Below the pieces are notes generated by a model that ran no database searches, was not told the origin of the DNA, and saw only the letters and a list, made by a program, of their open reading frames with translations. A DNA stretch of 64,000 nt. Source: CAWCKS01 sp963763485 (GTDB lineage Bacteria > Pseudomonadota > Alphaproteobacteria > Rhizobiales > Xanthobacteraceae). The position numbers and the translations under genes were made by a program. Shown piece after piece: positions 24,744 to 33,508 of this stretch; position 1 is the first letter of the stretch; the number at the start of each line of letters is the position of its first letter. The stretch spans positions 1,302,001-1,366,000 of the forward strand of contig CAVXOW010000005.1 in the NCBI GenBank assembly GCA_963763485.1. The letters run 5' to 3'.

Positions 24744-26378
24744 ATGACAACGATCTTTCAGGCCAAAAAAATCCTGACGATGAACCCGAGCCGGCCGCTC
24801 GCAACCCACATCGCCGTGCGTGACGGGCGCATTCTCGGCGCCGGCTCGCTCGACGAGCTCAAAGGCTGGGGCGACTATCAGCTCGACACGACATTCGCCG
24901 ACAAGATCCTGATGCCGGGGCTTGTCGAAGGCCATAGCCATGTCAGCGAGGGCGTGCAGTGGCGCTTCGTGTACTGCGGCTATTTCGATCGCACCGATCC
25001 GGATGGCAAGACCTGGTCCGGGCTCGCATCGGTCGATGCGGTCATTGCCCGCCTGACCGAGGCAAACGCCAGGCTGACTGATCCGAAACAGCCGCTCACG
25101 GGATGGGCGCTCGATCCGATCTATTTCGACAATCGACGCATGACGCGACACGACCTCGATCGGGTGTCGAGCGATCGTCCGATCGGCATCATGCATGCCA
25201 GCGGTCACATCATGAACGTCAACACCCGCGCCCTCGAACTCGCCGGCATGCTGCGCAGCCTGAATCACCCGGGCGTACCGCTTGGCAGCGATGGCTTGCC
25301 GACCGGCGAGATGAAGGGGCCGGATGCAATGACCCCGCTCGGTCCGCATGTCGGGCTGGATCGTGGCCTGCTGGCATCGGACGAATCCGGTTTGCGTGCG
25401 TTTGCCAGGCTGTGTGTGCGCAAAGGCGTCACAACGGCGGCCGATCTCGCCAACCTGTTGCCACCAGCGGCGGTCGACATGATGTCACGTGTGACGGCGG
25501 AAAAGAGCTTCCCGGCGCGCATCGTCTCGCTGCGCGTTGCGCGCGAGATCACGCCTGCCGCATTGGTCGAACGCTGCGTCGAGCTGAAGCGCCTGTCGGC
25601 CGACAGGCTGCGCCTCGGCACCATCAAGATCGTGGTCGATGGTTCGATCCAGGGCTTTTCCGCACGCCTGCGCGCACCGGGCTATTACAACGGTGCCCCG
25701 AACGGGCTGTGGTATGTGGCGCCCGAACAGCTCAAGGAGATTTTCGACCGAGCGCTTACGTCCGGGGTGCGAGTCCACTGCCATACCAACGGCGATGAGG
25801 CGACCGAGCTGGTGCTTGATACGCTCGAGCAAGCGCTGCGCGAACATCCGTGGCCCGACCACCGCTTTACCCTGCAACATTGCCAGCTCGCCAATGCCGC
25901 GCAATTTCGCCGTATGAAAGTGCTCGGCATGTGCGTCAACCTGTTTCCGAACCATCACTACTACTGGGGCGATCAGCACTACGCGCTGACGGTTGGTCCG
26001 GAGCGTGCCGAACGCATGAACGCCTGCGCCACCGCGCTCGCGACCGGCGTGCCGATGGCAATTCATTCCGATGCGCCGGTCACGCCACTCGGCCCGCTGT
26101 TCACGGCTTGGTGCGCCATCAATCGCCGCACGGCCAGCGGCCGCACGCTGGGCGCGGCCGAGCAGATCTCGGTCGCGGACGCGTTGCGCACGATCACGCT
26201 GGGCGCGGCCTATACCTTCGGCCTTGATGGCGAAATCGGCTCGATCGAGGTCGGCAAGCTCGCAGACTTTGCCGTGCTGGAGGACGATCCGAGCGAAATC
26301 GGCGGCGACAAGCTGAAGGACGTGCGGATCTGGGGCACCGTCCAGGGCGGACGATTGTTTCCCGCCGCGACCATATGA
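24744..26378 (+). CDS. Metal-dependent amidohydrolase (YtcJ-like)
   Basis: 544 residues of the amidohydrolase superfamily, long form. Metal ligands are visible: His64 and His66 in PGLVEGHSHV, later His in VRVHCHTNGDEA, His in TLQHCQLAN, and the catalytic Asp in AIHSDAPVTPLGP. The bridging lysine is probably in GTIKIVVDGSIQGF. The C-terminus closes the composite beta-sandwich (GSIEVGKLADFAVLEDDP). Such enzymes hydrolyse amide or related bonds in compounds of unknown nature. It is the sixth gene of the operon behind a peptide-type importer, so it probably acts on the imported solute. Its stop overlaps the start of a COG0523 GTPase by 4 nt (ATGA), hinting that the GTPase loads its metal. Confidence 0.9.
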   Translation: MTTIFQAKKILTMNPSRPLATHIAVRDGRILGAGSLDELKGWGDYQLDTTFADKILMPGLVEGHSHVSEGVQWRFVYCGYFDRTDPDGKTWSGLASVDAVIARLTEANARLTDPKQPLTGWALDPIYFDNRRMTRHDLDRVSSDRPIGIMHASGHIMNVNTRALELAGMLRSLNHPGVPLGSDGLPTGEMKGPDAMTPLGPHVGLDRGLLASDESGLRAFARLCVRKGVTTAADLANLLPPAAVDMMSRVTAEKSFPARIVSLRVAREITPAALVERCVELKRLSADRLRLGTIKIVVDGSIQGFSARLRAPGYYNGAPNGLWYVAPEQLKEIFDRALTSGVRVHCHTNGDEATELVLDTLEQALREHPWPDHRFTLQHCQLANAAQFRRMKVLGMCVNLFPNHHYYWGDQHYALTVGPERAERMNACATALATGVPMAIHSDAPVTPLGPLFTAWCAINRRTASGRTLGAAEQISVADALRTITLGAAYTFGLDGEIGSIEVGKLADFAVLEDDPSEIGGDKLKDVRIWGTVQGGRLFPAATI

Positions 26379-27298
26379 GCGCGAGACGTGTGCCGGTGAC
26401 GCTGGTCGGCGGCTATCTCGGCGCCGGCAAGACGACGTTGGTCAATCATTTGCTGCGTCATGCCGGTGGCCGGAAACTGGCTGTTCTCGTCAACGAATTC
26501 GGCGACCTGCCGATCGACGCCGACCTGATCGAGGCGCGCGACGACAATCTGATCAGCATCGCCGGTGGCTGCATCTGCTGCAGCTTCGGCAGCGATCTCG
26601 TCGCGGCGTTGCTGGCGCTCAAGGATCGGGCGGATATCGACCAGGTCATCATCGAGACCAGCGGCGTTGCTCTGCCTGGGTCGGTCGTGCAGGCGATGGC
26701 GCTGCTGCCGGGGCTCGAGATCGACGGCGTAATCGTGGTCGCCGATGCCGAGACGATCGAGGAGCGGTCGCGCGACCGCTACATGAGTGACACCGTGCTG
26801 CGGCAGCTGACCGACGCCGATCTCGTGCTGCTCAACAAGATCGACCTGGTGACGGACGAGAGGGTCGGGCAACTGGTGGTGTGGCTCGCCACACAGGTGC
26901 CGCGTGCGCGGATATTATCGGTGAGCAACGCGCGAATTCCGATCGAGATTGCTCTGGGCATGCACACCGAGCGGCGGGGAGCGCGCGGCAACGCGAGGCC
27001 GCACGACGCGAGCCGGTACGAATCGTTCTCCGCCGAGCCGGTCGAGAACGTCGATGTTGCCCGGTTCGCACAACGCCTGTCCGACCCGCGGCTGGGCATA
27101 TTGCGCGCCAAAGGCTTTGTCCGCGACCGCTCCGGGCAACTTCAAGCGCTACAGGTCGTGGGAAGCCGCGTTAACGTTTCATCCGTCGATGCGAGCGCGG
27201 ACGGTGACCCAGGTCTCATCTTCATCGGATTGACAGGACAGCTCGATCGCGAGGCGATCTTTGAAATTGTGCCGGACGCAACGTGGAAGGTATTGTGA
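26375..27298 (+). CDS. COG0523 (CobW-type) GTP-binding metallochaperone
   Basis: 307 residues. Walker A is GYLGAGKT (13-20), followed by VNEFGDLPIDADLI, the metal-binding CxCC motif in GGCICC (64-69), the Walker B-like IIETSG, and the guanine motif NKID near 150. A short basic linker with two His (TERRGARGNARPHDAS) precedes the C-terminal CobW_C domain. Members insert Zn, Co or other metals into client enzymes using GTP. Its start overlaps the amidohydrolase stop (ATGA), so the two are made together; that makes the amidohydrolase the likely client (inference). A second COG0523 gene is at 36208-37252. Confidence 0.9.
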   Translation: MSARRVPVTLVGGYLGAGKTTLVNHLLRHAGGRKLAVLVNEFGDLPIDADLIEARDDNLISIAGGCICCSFGSDLVAALLALKDRADIDQVIIETSGVALPGSVVQAMALLPGLEIDGVIVVADAETIEERSRDRYMSDTVLRQLTDADLVLLNKIDLVTDERVGQLVVWLATQVPRARILSVSNARIPIEIALGMHTERRGARGNARPHDASRYESFSAEPVENVDVARFAQRLSDPRLGILRAKGFVRDRSGQLQALQVVGSRVNVSSVDASADGDPGLIFIGLTGQLDREAIFEIVPDATWKVL

Positions 27299-27394
27299 AC
27301 GATCACGCGCTCAACCGGGGAAGGTCGGCGGCGCTCGCCATTTCCCGAGTCGTCGGGCGCAGGCTCGACCCGCGCATCCATCCAAAGAAGATGA

Positions 27395-27417
27395 ATTGCC
27401 GGGTCAAGCCCGGCAAT
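27395..27417. repeat. Palindromic intergenic repeat (REP-like hairpin)
   Basis: ATTGCCGGG-TCAAG-CCCGGCAAT is an exact 9-bp stem with a 5-nt loop. It sits in the 142-bp gap between convergent genes (COG0523 plus, VOC minus). The sequence type is one I associate with Rhizobiales intergenic palindromes. It may act as a bidirectional 3'-end structure. Confidence 0.7.
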
Positions 27418-27440
27418 GACTCGCGTGGAGTCCGCTCCGC

Positions 27441-28016
27441 TCAGTGCGGCCGGTCGCCGTTGTTGGTGTGGCGGTCGCCGGCGAGCCAGCGGGCGAGCTC
27501 GGAATGCGCGTCCTTGCGGCGCATCGCGGCGATCTGCTCCGCGTTCGGCACATCGACCGTGAACTCGAGCTTCATGTCGTCGGGCGACTTCAGGTACATC
27601 GAGACGCAATAGCCGTGATCGATGACGCGCACAGGCACCTTGGCCGCCTCGCAGCGCTGCTTGATCTCGTCAAAAGTCTGCTGCGTCACTTTGAAGGCGC
27701 TGTGCAGGGAGCCGCCGACCTCCTGCACGATCGCCTTGTTCTTCTCGTACGCCTCGTCGTCGGCGAACTGGAAGAACGCCAGCGCGCCGCCGTCGGCGAA
27801 TTCGTAGAAGGTGTGGCAGTAGTCGACCTCGCGGCCGACCTCGGCGCGGAACACGCGCTCGCACCAGGTGGCGGTGAGCGGAATGCCGAGCACCTCCTCC
27901 ATGAACTGGCGGTTTCTCTCTTGATCCTTCACGCAGAAGGCCTGGTGGTGCAGGCGCAGCGGAAGCTGGGACAGCGGCTTTGCCGCAGCTGAACTGGACT
28001 TGGGCTTGTCGAGCAT
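27441..28016 (-). CDS. VOC (glyoxalase/dioxygenase-fold) family protein
   Basis: 191 residues with one vicinal-oxygen-chelate domain of two beta-alpha-beta-beta-beta halves. A metal His in LRLHHQAFCVKD (about residue 23) and a metal Glu near the end in DMKLEFTVDVPN are visible, with a possible second His in DYCHTFYEF. The region GYCVSMYLKSPDDMKLEF is typical of VOC dioxygenases or lyases. The tail is polar and low-complexity. Substrate unknown. It converges on the COG0523 gene with a REP-like hairpin between. Real gene; reaction unspecified. Confidence 0.82.
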   Translation of the reverse strand: MLDKPKSSSAAAKPLSQLPLRLHHQAFCVKDQERNRQFMEEVLGIPLTATWCERVFRAEVGREVDYCHTFYEFADGGALAFFQFADDEAYEKNKAIVQEVGGSLHSAFKVTQQTFDEIKQRCEAAKVPVRVIDHGYCVSMYLKSPDDMKLEFTVDVPNAEQIAAMRRKDAHSELARWLAGDRHTNNGDRPH

Positions 28017-28092
28017 GTTTGTCCTCCCTGTACAGCGGGCGCGCCGTCTTGAATTGTCGCGGCCGCTCCGGTGATCAGGCCGGCATCATAGC

Positions 28093-28652
28093 CTAATGGG
28101 TTGAGATGGACAGAGGGTTTGCCGGGTCCGCCGACGCCCACGCTGCGACGCGCGTGGGCGATGCGACCGACCGCCTCTCACGACCGGCAGGCGCGACTGC
28201 CTGAGGCGCAAGCCGTGCCATTGCTGACGCCGACGACGGGTCGACGATCATGTAACCGGCGATCGAGCTCAAATGTTCGCGCGTGAGGTGACCTCCGGAG
28301 TTGCCGTCGTGCACGGACCAGATAGTCCCATCGACTTGATGCTGCAGAATCATCACGTGCCCTGAGCGGACCGCGGCCATACCAGCAGCCGGCGCGGCGC
28401 GCGGGAAGCGGCGCCAGTTCGCGGCGAGGTTCAACTCCGGGATAATCCGCCCAAAGCGAAACAGCGAAGCCTCGCATCCGCAGAATGCGTGCGGGCATCC
28501 TGCAGGCCGCCCGCCGACGACTGTGCCTTCGTCCACCTGACGTATGTAGAACGCCGCTGGCCGGAAGTGGAATGGCGATGACGTGGAAAGGCGTCGGCTG
28601 AGGTGCAGAGAAATACAGCGAGCGACGCGGCGCAAAGAACAATTCTATACAA
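28093..28652 (-). pseudogene. Exported protein, CHAP/NlpC-like fold suspected, one frameshift
   Basis: Starts at TTG 28652 with AGGGAG 8 nt upstream and a signal peptide (YRIVLCAASLAVFLCTSADA). Around 28535-28545 the frame must change by one base to continue YIRQVDEGTVVGGRPAGCPHAFCGCEASLFRFG, then ELNLAANWRRFPRA, then GMAAVRSGHVMILQHQVDGTIWSVHDGNSGG. The region GCPHAFCGCEAS (possible nucleophilic Cys) and later SGHVMILQ...VHDGNSGG (His) resembles small cysteine-peptidase/CHAP-like proteins exported by Bradyrhizobium. The C-terminus is low-complexity. The frame change may be a sequencing indel or a true lesion. Confidence 0.65.
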
Positions 28653-28821
28653 GTGAAGGACTCCCTGTTGTGAGGAAATCCCCCTGCCGCCCTAGCCAAA
28701 GATGCCAATCGAGTCGAGACAAAGGCACTCGCGCGGCGGCCGCACGTCAATTGCGGACCTGCGTTGACAGGAATGGAATCACTCAGCCGCGACACTCCGT
28801 CGAGCTGCGTGAAGCGCGGTG

Positions 28822-28880
28822 CTACTGCACCGTCACGGTCCAGTGCAGGATGAACTTGCTGGTCCGGCCGTGCCGGCTTT
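28822..28880 (-). pseudogene. Remnant of a third Ig-like exported protein (last ~19 codons)
   Basis: In the same frame as the end of the upstream broken gene, past its stop, the minus strand reads DESRHGRTSKFILHWTVTVQ-stop. This parallels the last residues of the exported protein at 14942 (QNGQAGKYIVHWNVVVQ-stop), and the DNA after the stop is also similar. Nothing of the rest of that gene remains, so this is a scrap left by a deletion or recombination that joined two gene tails. Confidence 0.55.
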
Positions 28881-28887
28881 CGTCCGG

Positions 28888-30149
28888 CTATCTGGGCTGC
28901 TCGCAGCGGCTGGCAAGCGTCTTGAGCGAGGGTTCGGCCGCCAGGCCGGACAGCGGATGCGAGGGCGCGACGGCATGCGGACTGAACATCGGCCTCGGCG
29001 CGTAACCGCTGTTCGACGAAGGAGATCGTCGGCGCCGCAAGCAGCAGTTTCTCGACCAGCGCGCGGGGCGATCTGGTTTCCCTGACCTCGTAGACCCGGC
29101 CATTCGACGGTTCGTCGCGACGAACCGTCGGCTGACAGCCAGATTTCGCCAGCGTCCGTGCCAATACGGATATCGCTCATCGAGGCGCTTGCCGACGCGC
29201 CTGGCAGCAGCGCGATGGCGGACACCGCGTAAGTCCCTGATGCCGGATCACCGCACGAGATCGCGAGCGCCATTTGCCTGAAATCAGCCGCCTCTCCCTT
29301 TTCCTTCTCGACCAGCGTTGTCAGCACCGAGCTGCCCAGTGACGAGGTTGGCAGATCGCTGAAGTGCCAGCCGGAGTTGGCGACCTCGCGCCGGTCGATG
29401 CCGAGATTGAACAGCTCGGCGCGGGTGAGAACATGCATCGATTCGAATTTTGTCTCGCTGGCGATTTTGAACAGGTCCTGATCGATCCCCATTTCGGCGA
29501 CATAGCGTTGCACCTCGCGCGCGATGCGGCGCTGGCCGCGTTCGATCGTCTGCGCTCGCCGTTGTTCCGTGATCCCCGGGCTTGCAAAGCTGAGATAGGA
29601 GTGTCCGGAATGCACGCCGAGCTGGGCGGTCGGCGCGATCTCGCGCCTGACGGCGCCGAGGAAGGCGTAAGCGCAGGCCGAGTTGCAGGCGGCGCCGTCC
29701 ATCAAGAGCGCGGCCGCTGGCCGTTGCGGCTGGCGCATCAGCCTGCTGCACTCTTCGACCTCGTGCGTGGCCAGACAGTTGACCGGTAACGTCAGCGCCA
29801 CACCCGCGGAGAGACCGCGCTTGCGCAGCGTGCGCCCGAGCGCAAGGCTTTGAGCTGTATCGCCGCCCGGCGAATAGAAGAAGATCGGCAGTTTGCGATT
29901 GCCGAGCCGGTCAAGCACGCGGCGCAATCGCGCGGCGGCGCCGTCATCGATGAGCCCCTCGGCGGCGATCCAGCTGTCGCAGCCCGGCCCGCAGGCGTTC
30001 GGCCCACCGTTCGCAACGAAGAACTCGATCGGCGGAATTGTCTTCGCCGCTTCGACGATCCTGTCAGGTTTGCTCGCGGCATGCGCCGGCGGCATCGCCG
30101 CCAAGCAGACAGCCAGCAGTCCGCTCATCACCACGGCCGACCGCCGCAT
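28888..30149 (-). pseudogene. ClpP-like periplasmic protein (COG3904 type), two frame disruptions
   Basis: Start ATG 30149 (MRRSAVVMSGLL...), with a signal peptide ending near PAHA. The first 320 residues are intact and ClpP/crotonase-like: FFYSPGGDTAQSLALGRTLR (glycine-rich strand-helix), DGAACNSACAYAFLGAVRREI with the serine-nucleophile context S-A-C-A-Y, and GVHSGH with the catalytic-type His. At 29105-29130 an exact 13-bp inverted duplication throws the frame; deleting it restores ADGSSNGRVYEVRETRSP. A second shift near 29001-29012 leads to the final stop at 28888 after PSLKTLASRCEQPR. Both ends are coherent, so the gene was recently functional, or the lesions are assembly errors. Confidence 0.72.
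29105..29130. repeat. Perfect 26-bp palindrome created by a 13-bp inverted duplication
   Basis: CGACGGTTCGTCG is followed directly by its exact reverse complement with no spacer. It lies inside the ClpP-like gene, and removing one arm restores the reading frame and a sensible protein sequence. Confidence 0.9.
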
Positions 30150-30279
30150 GTCCCAATCCCCCCGTTCCCGACGAGTCACTTTGCACGGGCGCGCGCGCCT
30201 TGCAACGTCGGTCGGGATTCACGGAAGGATTCCATCGTGTGTGGAACCCACGCGGGTTCCACCCTGCGGATGAGATCGG

Positions 30280-31104
30280 TCAGCGCAGCTGCACTGGCTG
30301 CGTCGGTGCCTGCTGTCGCGTCGCCTGCGGTCGCGCCGGCGTTGCCACGGGCTTTCGTGTCGCCGGCGCTGTTGGTCGCGGTGCAGCCGCGGGCGTCCTG
30401 GCCTGCAGGCTCTGCTCTACCAGCTTGGCAAGGACGCGCGCCATCTGTTCCTGATCGTCCTTCAACTGCTCGACGGCCTTTACGGAGCCGCTGGCCATTT
30501 GGTCCTGGCTGGTCTTGAGCTGCTCAACCGCCTGCTGCAGATTGGCAAGATCGCGCGCCATCGTCTGAAGCGTTTGCGCAAGTTCGGGAGAAACCTCGGC
30601 CGTTGTTGCTCCGGTTGGCGGAGCGGGTTGAGCCGAAGCCTCTTGTTGTTGAGACGGTTGCTCTCCTGCAGCTGTCTGAATCGCCGATGAGGCTGGTTGC
30701 GCGGAAAGCGCTGACGCGTTCTGCAACGGCAACGTTGCCTGTGCGAACTGGGGCGCCGACCGGGCGAGCATCGACCTCGCCACCTCGCCGTACGGTGAAC
30801 GCCAGGCGAGGGCGGCGACACAGATGAGTGCTGCGAGAAGCAGGCTGACGAGCGCGCGCATCACCGGTCTGCCTCGCGAGGCCTGGCGGTCAGGCACGAC
30901 CGGGCGAAATGCGGTTGCCGGCGCTTCCGTATCCGCAGGCTGCCGCCTGGCAACGGACTCCAGCCTTGATAGCTCTTCATGCACGCGCGCAATCTGTTCA
31001 TCGGCCCTGGTGATCTGCTCGCGAGCGTCTGCGAACTTTTCATCTGCGCGCTTGACCAATTCGTCGTGCCGATCAGCCTGTGTCGGGCCGGCCAAGGAAT
31101 CCAT
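30280..31104 (-). CDS. Membrane-anchored coiled-coil protein of unknown function
   Basis: 274 residues in five parts: an N-terminal charged helix of about 40 residues with a heptad pattern (ADEKFADAREQITRADEQIARVHEEL); a linker; one membrane helix (MRALVSLLLAALICVAALAW, about residues 82-101); a Gln/Ala/Pro-rich segment; a second coiled coil (SPELAQTLQTMARDLANLQQAVEQLK...) near 170-230; and a basic Pro/Ala tail. As I recall, this helix-membrane-coil plan with 'LLQSMARDLA..VEQLK' recurs in many copies in Bradyrhizobium. No enzyme motif is present; it may be structural in the envelope. Function unknown. Confidence 0.72.
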   Translation of the reverse strand: MDSLAGPTQADRHDELVKRADEKFADAREQITRADEQIARVHEELSRLESVARRQPADTEAPATAFRPVVPDRQASRGRPVMRALVSLLLAALICVAALAWRSPYGEVARSMLARSAPQFAQATLPLQNASALSAQPASSAIQTAAGEQPSQQQEASAQPAPPTGATTAEVSPELAQTLQTMARDLANLQQAVEQLKTSQDQMASGSVKAVEQLKDDQEQMARVLAKLVEQSLQARTPAAAPRPTAPATRKPVATPARPQATRQQAPTQPVQLR

Positions 31105-31315
31105 CGGTGCCCCCTTTGGGATGCCAACGCGAACGCCGTCGTCCGTCTGGTACCAGGCGAATCCATCATGTCATGCCAGCCTCGCCGTTGCTTTGACGAA
31201 AGCAAGGCGATTCGGTGGAAAGTGCGGGCGTTGCATCCGGCGGCAGCGCCTCGCGAGCCCGGCCCGGGAAGGCGCGCAACTTGACCCCGGTGATGGAACC
31301 GAACGGAGCGCCAAG

Positions 31316-31358
31316 GCTTCAGGGCAACACTGCTTCAGGGCAACACCGCTTCAGGACA
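31316..31358. repeat. 16-bp tandem repeat, about 2.6 copies, at the 3' end of the CoA-transferase gene
   Basis: GCTTCAGGGCAACACT (31316-31331) is repeated with one change (31332-31347), and a third, partial copy (GCTTCAGGAC) overlaps the stop codon of the CaiB-type gene (TCA at 31351-31353). It is a local slippage duplication downstream of the stop. Confidence 0.85.
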
Positions 31359-32547
31359 AAACGCCGATCGCCTTGCTCTCAACCAGCGAAGTGATGTCGG
31401 CGTCGGTATAGCCTGCCTCCTTCAAGACGGCTTCGGTGTGTTCGCCAAGGCGCGGCGGCAGGCGATGAATGCCGGCCGGACTGTCCGAGAACTTGGTTGC
31501 CGGCCGGGCCTGCCGGATGCGTCCCTCGGTTGGATGATCGAGGTCGACGAACAGGCCGACCGCCTTCAAATGCGGCTGCTCTGCGATCTCGGTCAGCCTG
31601 GCGAACGAGGCGTGCGGCACGTCGATGCGCAGCAACAGCTCTTCCCACTCCGCGGTGGTACGGGTCAGCGCGATCTCGGCCATCCGGTCGTAGATCTTGT
31701 CGATGTGGCGTGCGCGCAGCACGGGGTCGCGCACCGAATATTCTTCGATGCATTCGGGATGCCCGACTGCCTCGAAGAAGGCGCACCAGTTGTCGCCGGA
31801 ATAGGGCAGCATCGTCAGCCAGCCGTCTTTGGTGCGGACCGGCCGTCGCTCCTTCACGCGCTTGTAACGCACCGGGCCGATCGGCGGGACGAAGGCGTGA
31901 CCGCCCAGCATCTCGATCGAGTTGAAGGCGGCGATGGTCTCGAGCATCGGGACTTCGACCAGCTGTCCCTTGCCGGTACGCTCGCGATGGACCAGTGCGG
32001 CGCACACCGCACCCGCGAGCGACAGGCCGCAAATCTTGTCGCCAACCAGACTTGGTACGAAGGACGGCTCGTCGTCGCTGCCCATCGCCGACGCAAGCCC
32101 GGAAGCGGCCTGCGCGATTTCGTCAAACGCCGGGCGCGCCGCCCACGGCCCGTCCTGACCAAATCCGGTCGCCGCCGCGTAGACCAGTTTCGGGTTGAGC
32201 TTGTGACAGGCGTCGTAGCCGAAACCCAGGCGGCCGAGCGCTGCGGGGCGCACATTGGTCACCAGCGCATCGACGGTCGGCAGCAGGCGCTGCAACACCG
32301 CCTTGCCCTTGGGGTGCTTGAGGTCGAGCGCGAGACTCCGCTTGTTGCGGTTGACGGCCATGAACTGTCCGCTCATGCCGCGGTTGCGAAACTGGCCGGA
32401 GTTGCGCCAGCCGTCGCCGGCGAACGGCTCGACCTTGATGACCTCCGCGCCCCAATCGCCGAGCGTTTGCGCCGCGTAGGGACCGAACAGGATGGTGGTG
32501 AGATCAATGATCCTTAGTCCCTCAAGCGGTCCAGTCGGCTTGTTCAT
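31351..32547 (-). CDS. CaiB/BaiF family (class III) CoA-transferase
   Basis: 398 residues, full length. The N-terminal Rossmann motif is LEGLRIIDLTTILFGPYAAQTLGDWGAEVIKVEP; RNKRSLALDLKHPKGKAVLQRLL follows; the catalytic Asp is in AFDEIAQAASGL (about residue 140); and the C-terminal lobe includes GDNWCAFFEAVGHPE. The family moves CoA between carboxylic acids through an aspartyl-CoA intermediate and also includes racemases; this member looks like a transferase. It is isolated, upstream of and divergent from the hypothetical gene at 32739, so its substrate is unknown. Strong family call. Confidence 0.9.
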   Translation of the reverse strand: MNKPTGPLEGLRIIDLTTILFGPYAAQTLGDWGAEVIKVEPFAGDGWRNSGQFRNRGMSGQFMAVNRNKRSLALDLKHPKGKAVLQRLLPTVDALVTNVRPAALGRLGFGYDACHKLNPKLVYAAATGFGQDGPWAARPAFDEIAQAASGLASAMGSDDEPSFVPSLVGDKICGLSLAGAVCAALVHRERTGKGQLVEVPMLETIAAFNSIEMLGGHAFVPPIGPVRYKRVKERRPVRTKDGWLTMLPYSGDNWCAFFEAVGHPECIEEYSVRDPVLRARHIDKIYDRMAEIALTRTTAEWEELLLRIDVPHASFARLTEIAEQPHLKAVGLFVDLDHPTEGRIRQARPATKFSDSPAGIHRLPPRLGEHTEAVLKEAGYTDADITSLVESKAIGVLS

Positions 32548-32738
32548 TATTGTGAGCCCCCAGTTTCAGTTCAAGAGCGACGGATTTGGCCGCTTATTCA
32601 GGCGATGCAGCGGCCGTCCGGCGCGCTCAGCGTCGCTTGACGCAGTCTCTCGCATCCCTGCGCGTGCTTGCAACCCGTCTGCGGAAACTTAAAGTGGGTG
32701 CGGGACTTATCGAACGGTTCCGATCGGAGGGAGCGACG

Positions 32739-33452
32739 ATGGACCCCGTCAAATACCGCATGCACAACCCCAACCTCGCGCCGCGCCGCACCCGGATGGA
32801 AATTCCGGGCTGGGCCGGCGAGCGCCAGCCGCGCGCCAACGGCTCGCGCGAGCAGGTGTGGCATTGCGTGCCGTTCTCGGAAGGTGCGCAATACGGCGTC
32901 GAGCTGTTTTACCCCTACGCGAATGAGCTTCACGTCAGGAACGAGGCGGGCAAACTGATTTTTGACGGCGATTTTGGCCCGGCGCCCGACAGCGGCGTGG
33001 ATTGGCCACCATTCCGCAATTTCGGCGGGACTTTCTACACCTACCAGCTACTGCTCGATCTGAAGGCGCCGAAGGGCTTTGCCATCCGCACCGAGCCGCA
33101 TCCACGGTTTTATGCCGATAGCACTGGGACGGTGCCGATCGCCGTGCCCGCGCTGATCCGCAACTGGTGGCCGATGCTGTTCTTCTGCGTATTCAAGTCG
33201 CCGACCGAGGGCCAGACGCACATCTTCCGGCCAGGTGAGCCGTTTGCCCAGGTCATCGTCATTCCTGAAGAGGCGAACTTCGAGCTGCTACCGATGACCG
33301 AGGAGGAAGCCGCCGAGCGCGAGGTGCAGTCGCGGCGCATCTACACCAACCGGAGCAAGCTTGCCGGCGAGACCGAATGGCTCTCGACCACGGATACCGT
33401 ATTCGACGGGACCTATCGCCATCTGCACCGTGCGGCCAAGGCACAAAGCTAA
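32739..33452 (+). CDS. Conserved hypothetical protein
   Basis: 237 residues from ATG 32739, preceded by GGAGGGAGCGACG; the longer frame to 32586 lacks a site. Soluble, aromatic-rich and probably beta-rich: EQVWHCVPFSEGAQYGVELFYPYANELHV, FGGTFYTYQLLLDLKAPKGFAIRTEPHPRFY, RNWWPMLFFCVFKSP, THIFRPGEPFAQVIVIPEEANFELLPM. The order of cupin-like strands with 'F.pGEPfaQviviPe' suggests a beta-sandwich, but no metal-ligand set is evident. I do not recognise a named function. It is divergent from the CoA-transferase gene. Confidence 0.75.
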   Translation: MDPVKYRMHNPNLAPRRTRMEIPGWAGERQPRANGSREQVWHCVPFSEGAQYGVELFYPYANELHVRNEAGKLIFDGDFGPAPDSGVDWPPFRNFGGTFYTYQLLLDLKAPKGFAIRTEPHPRFYADSTGTVPIAVPALIRNWWPMLFFCVFKSPTEGQTHIFRPGEPFAQVIVIPEEANFELLPMTEEEAAEREVQSRRIYTNRSKLAGETEWLSTTDTVFDGTYRHLHRAAKAQS

Positions 33453-33508
33453 TGCCCCGTGAGCGCGAGCTCACGAGGCATCAGATCGATCAATCAGGTG
33501 CTACGCAA

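Noticed and set aside
31438..32517. 359-codon plus-strand frame opposite the CoA-transferase gene
   Set aside because: Antisense to the CaiB-type gene, which has full family motifs; no domain in the plus-strand frame.
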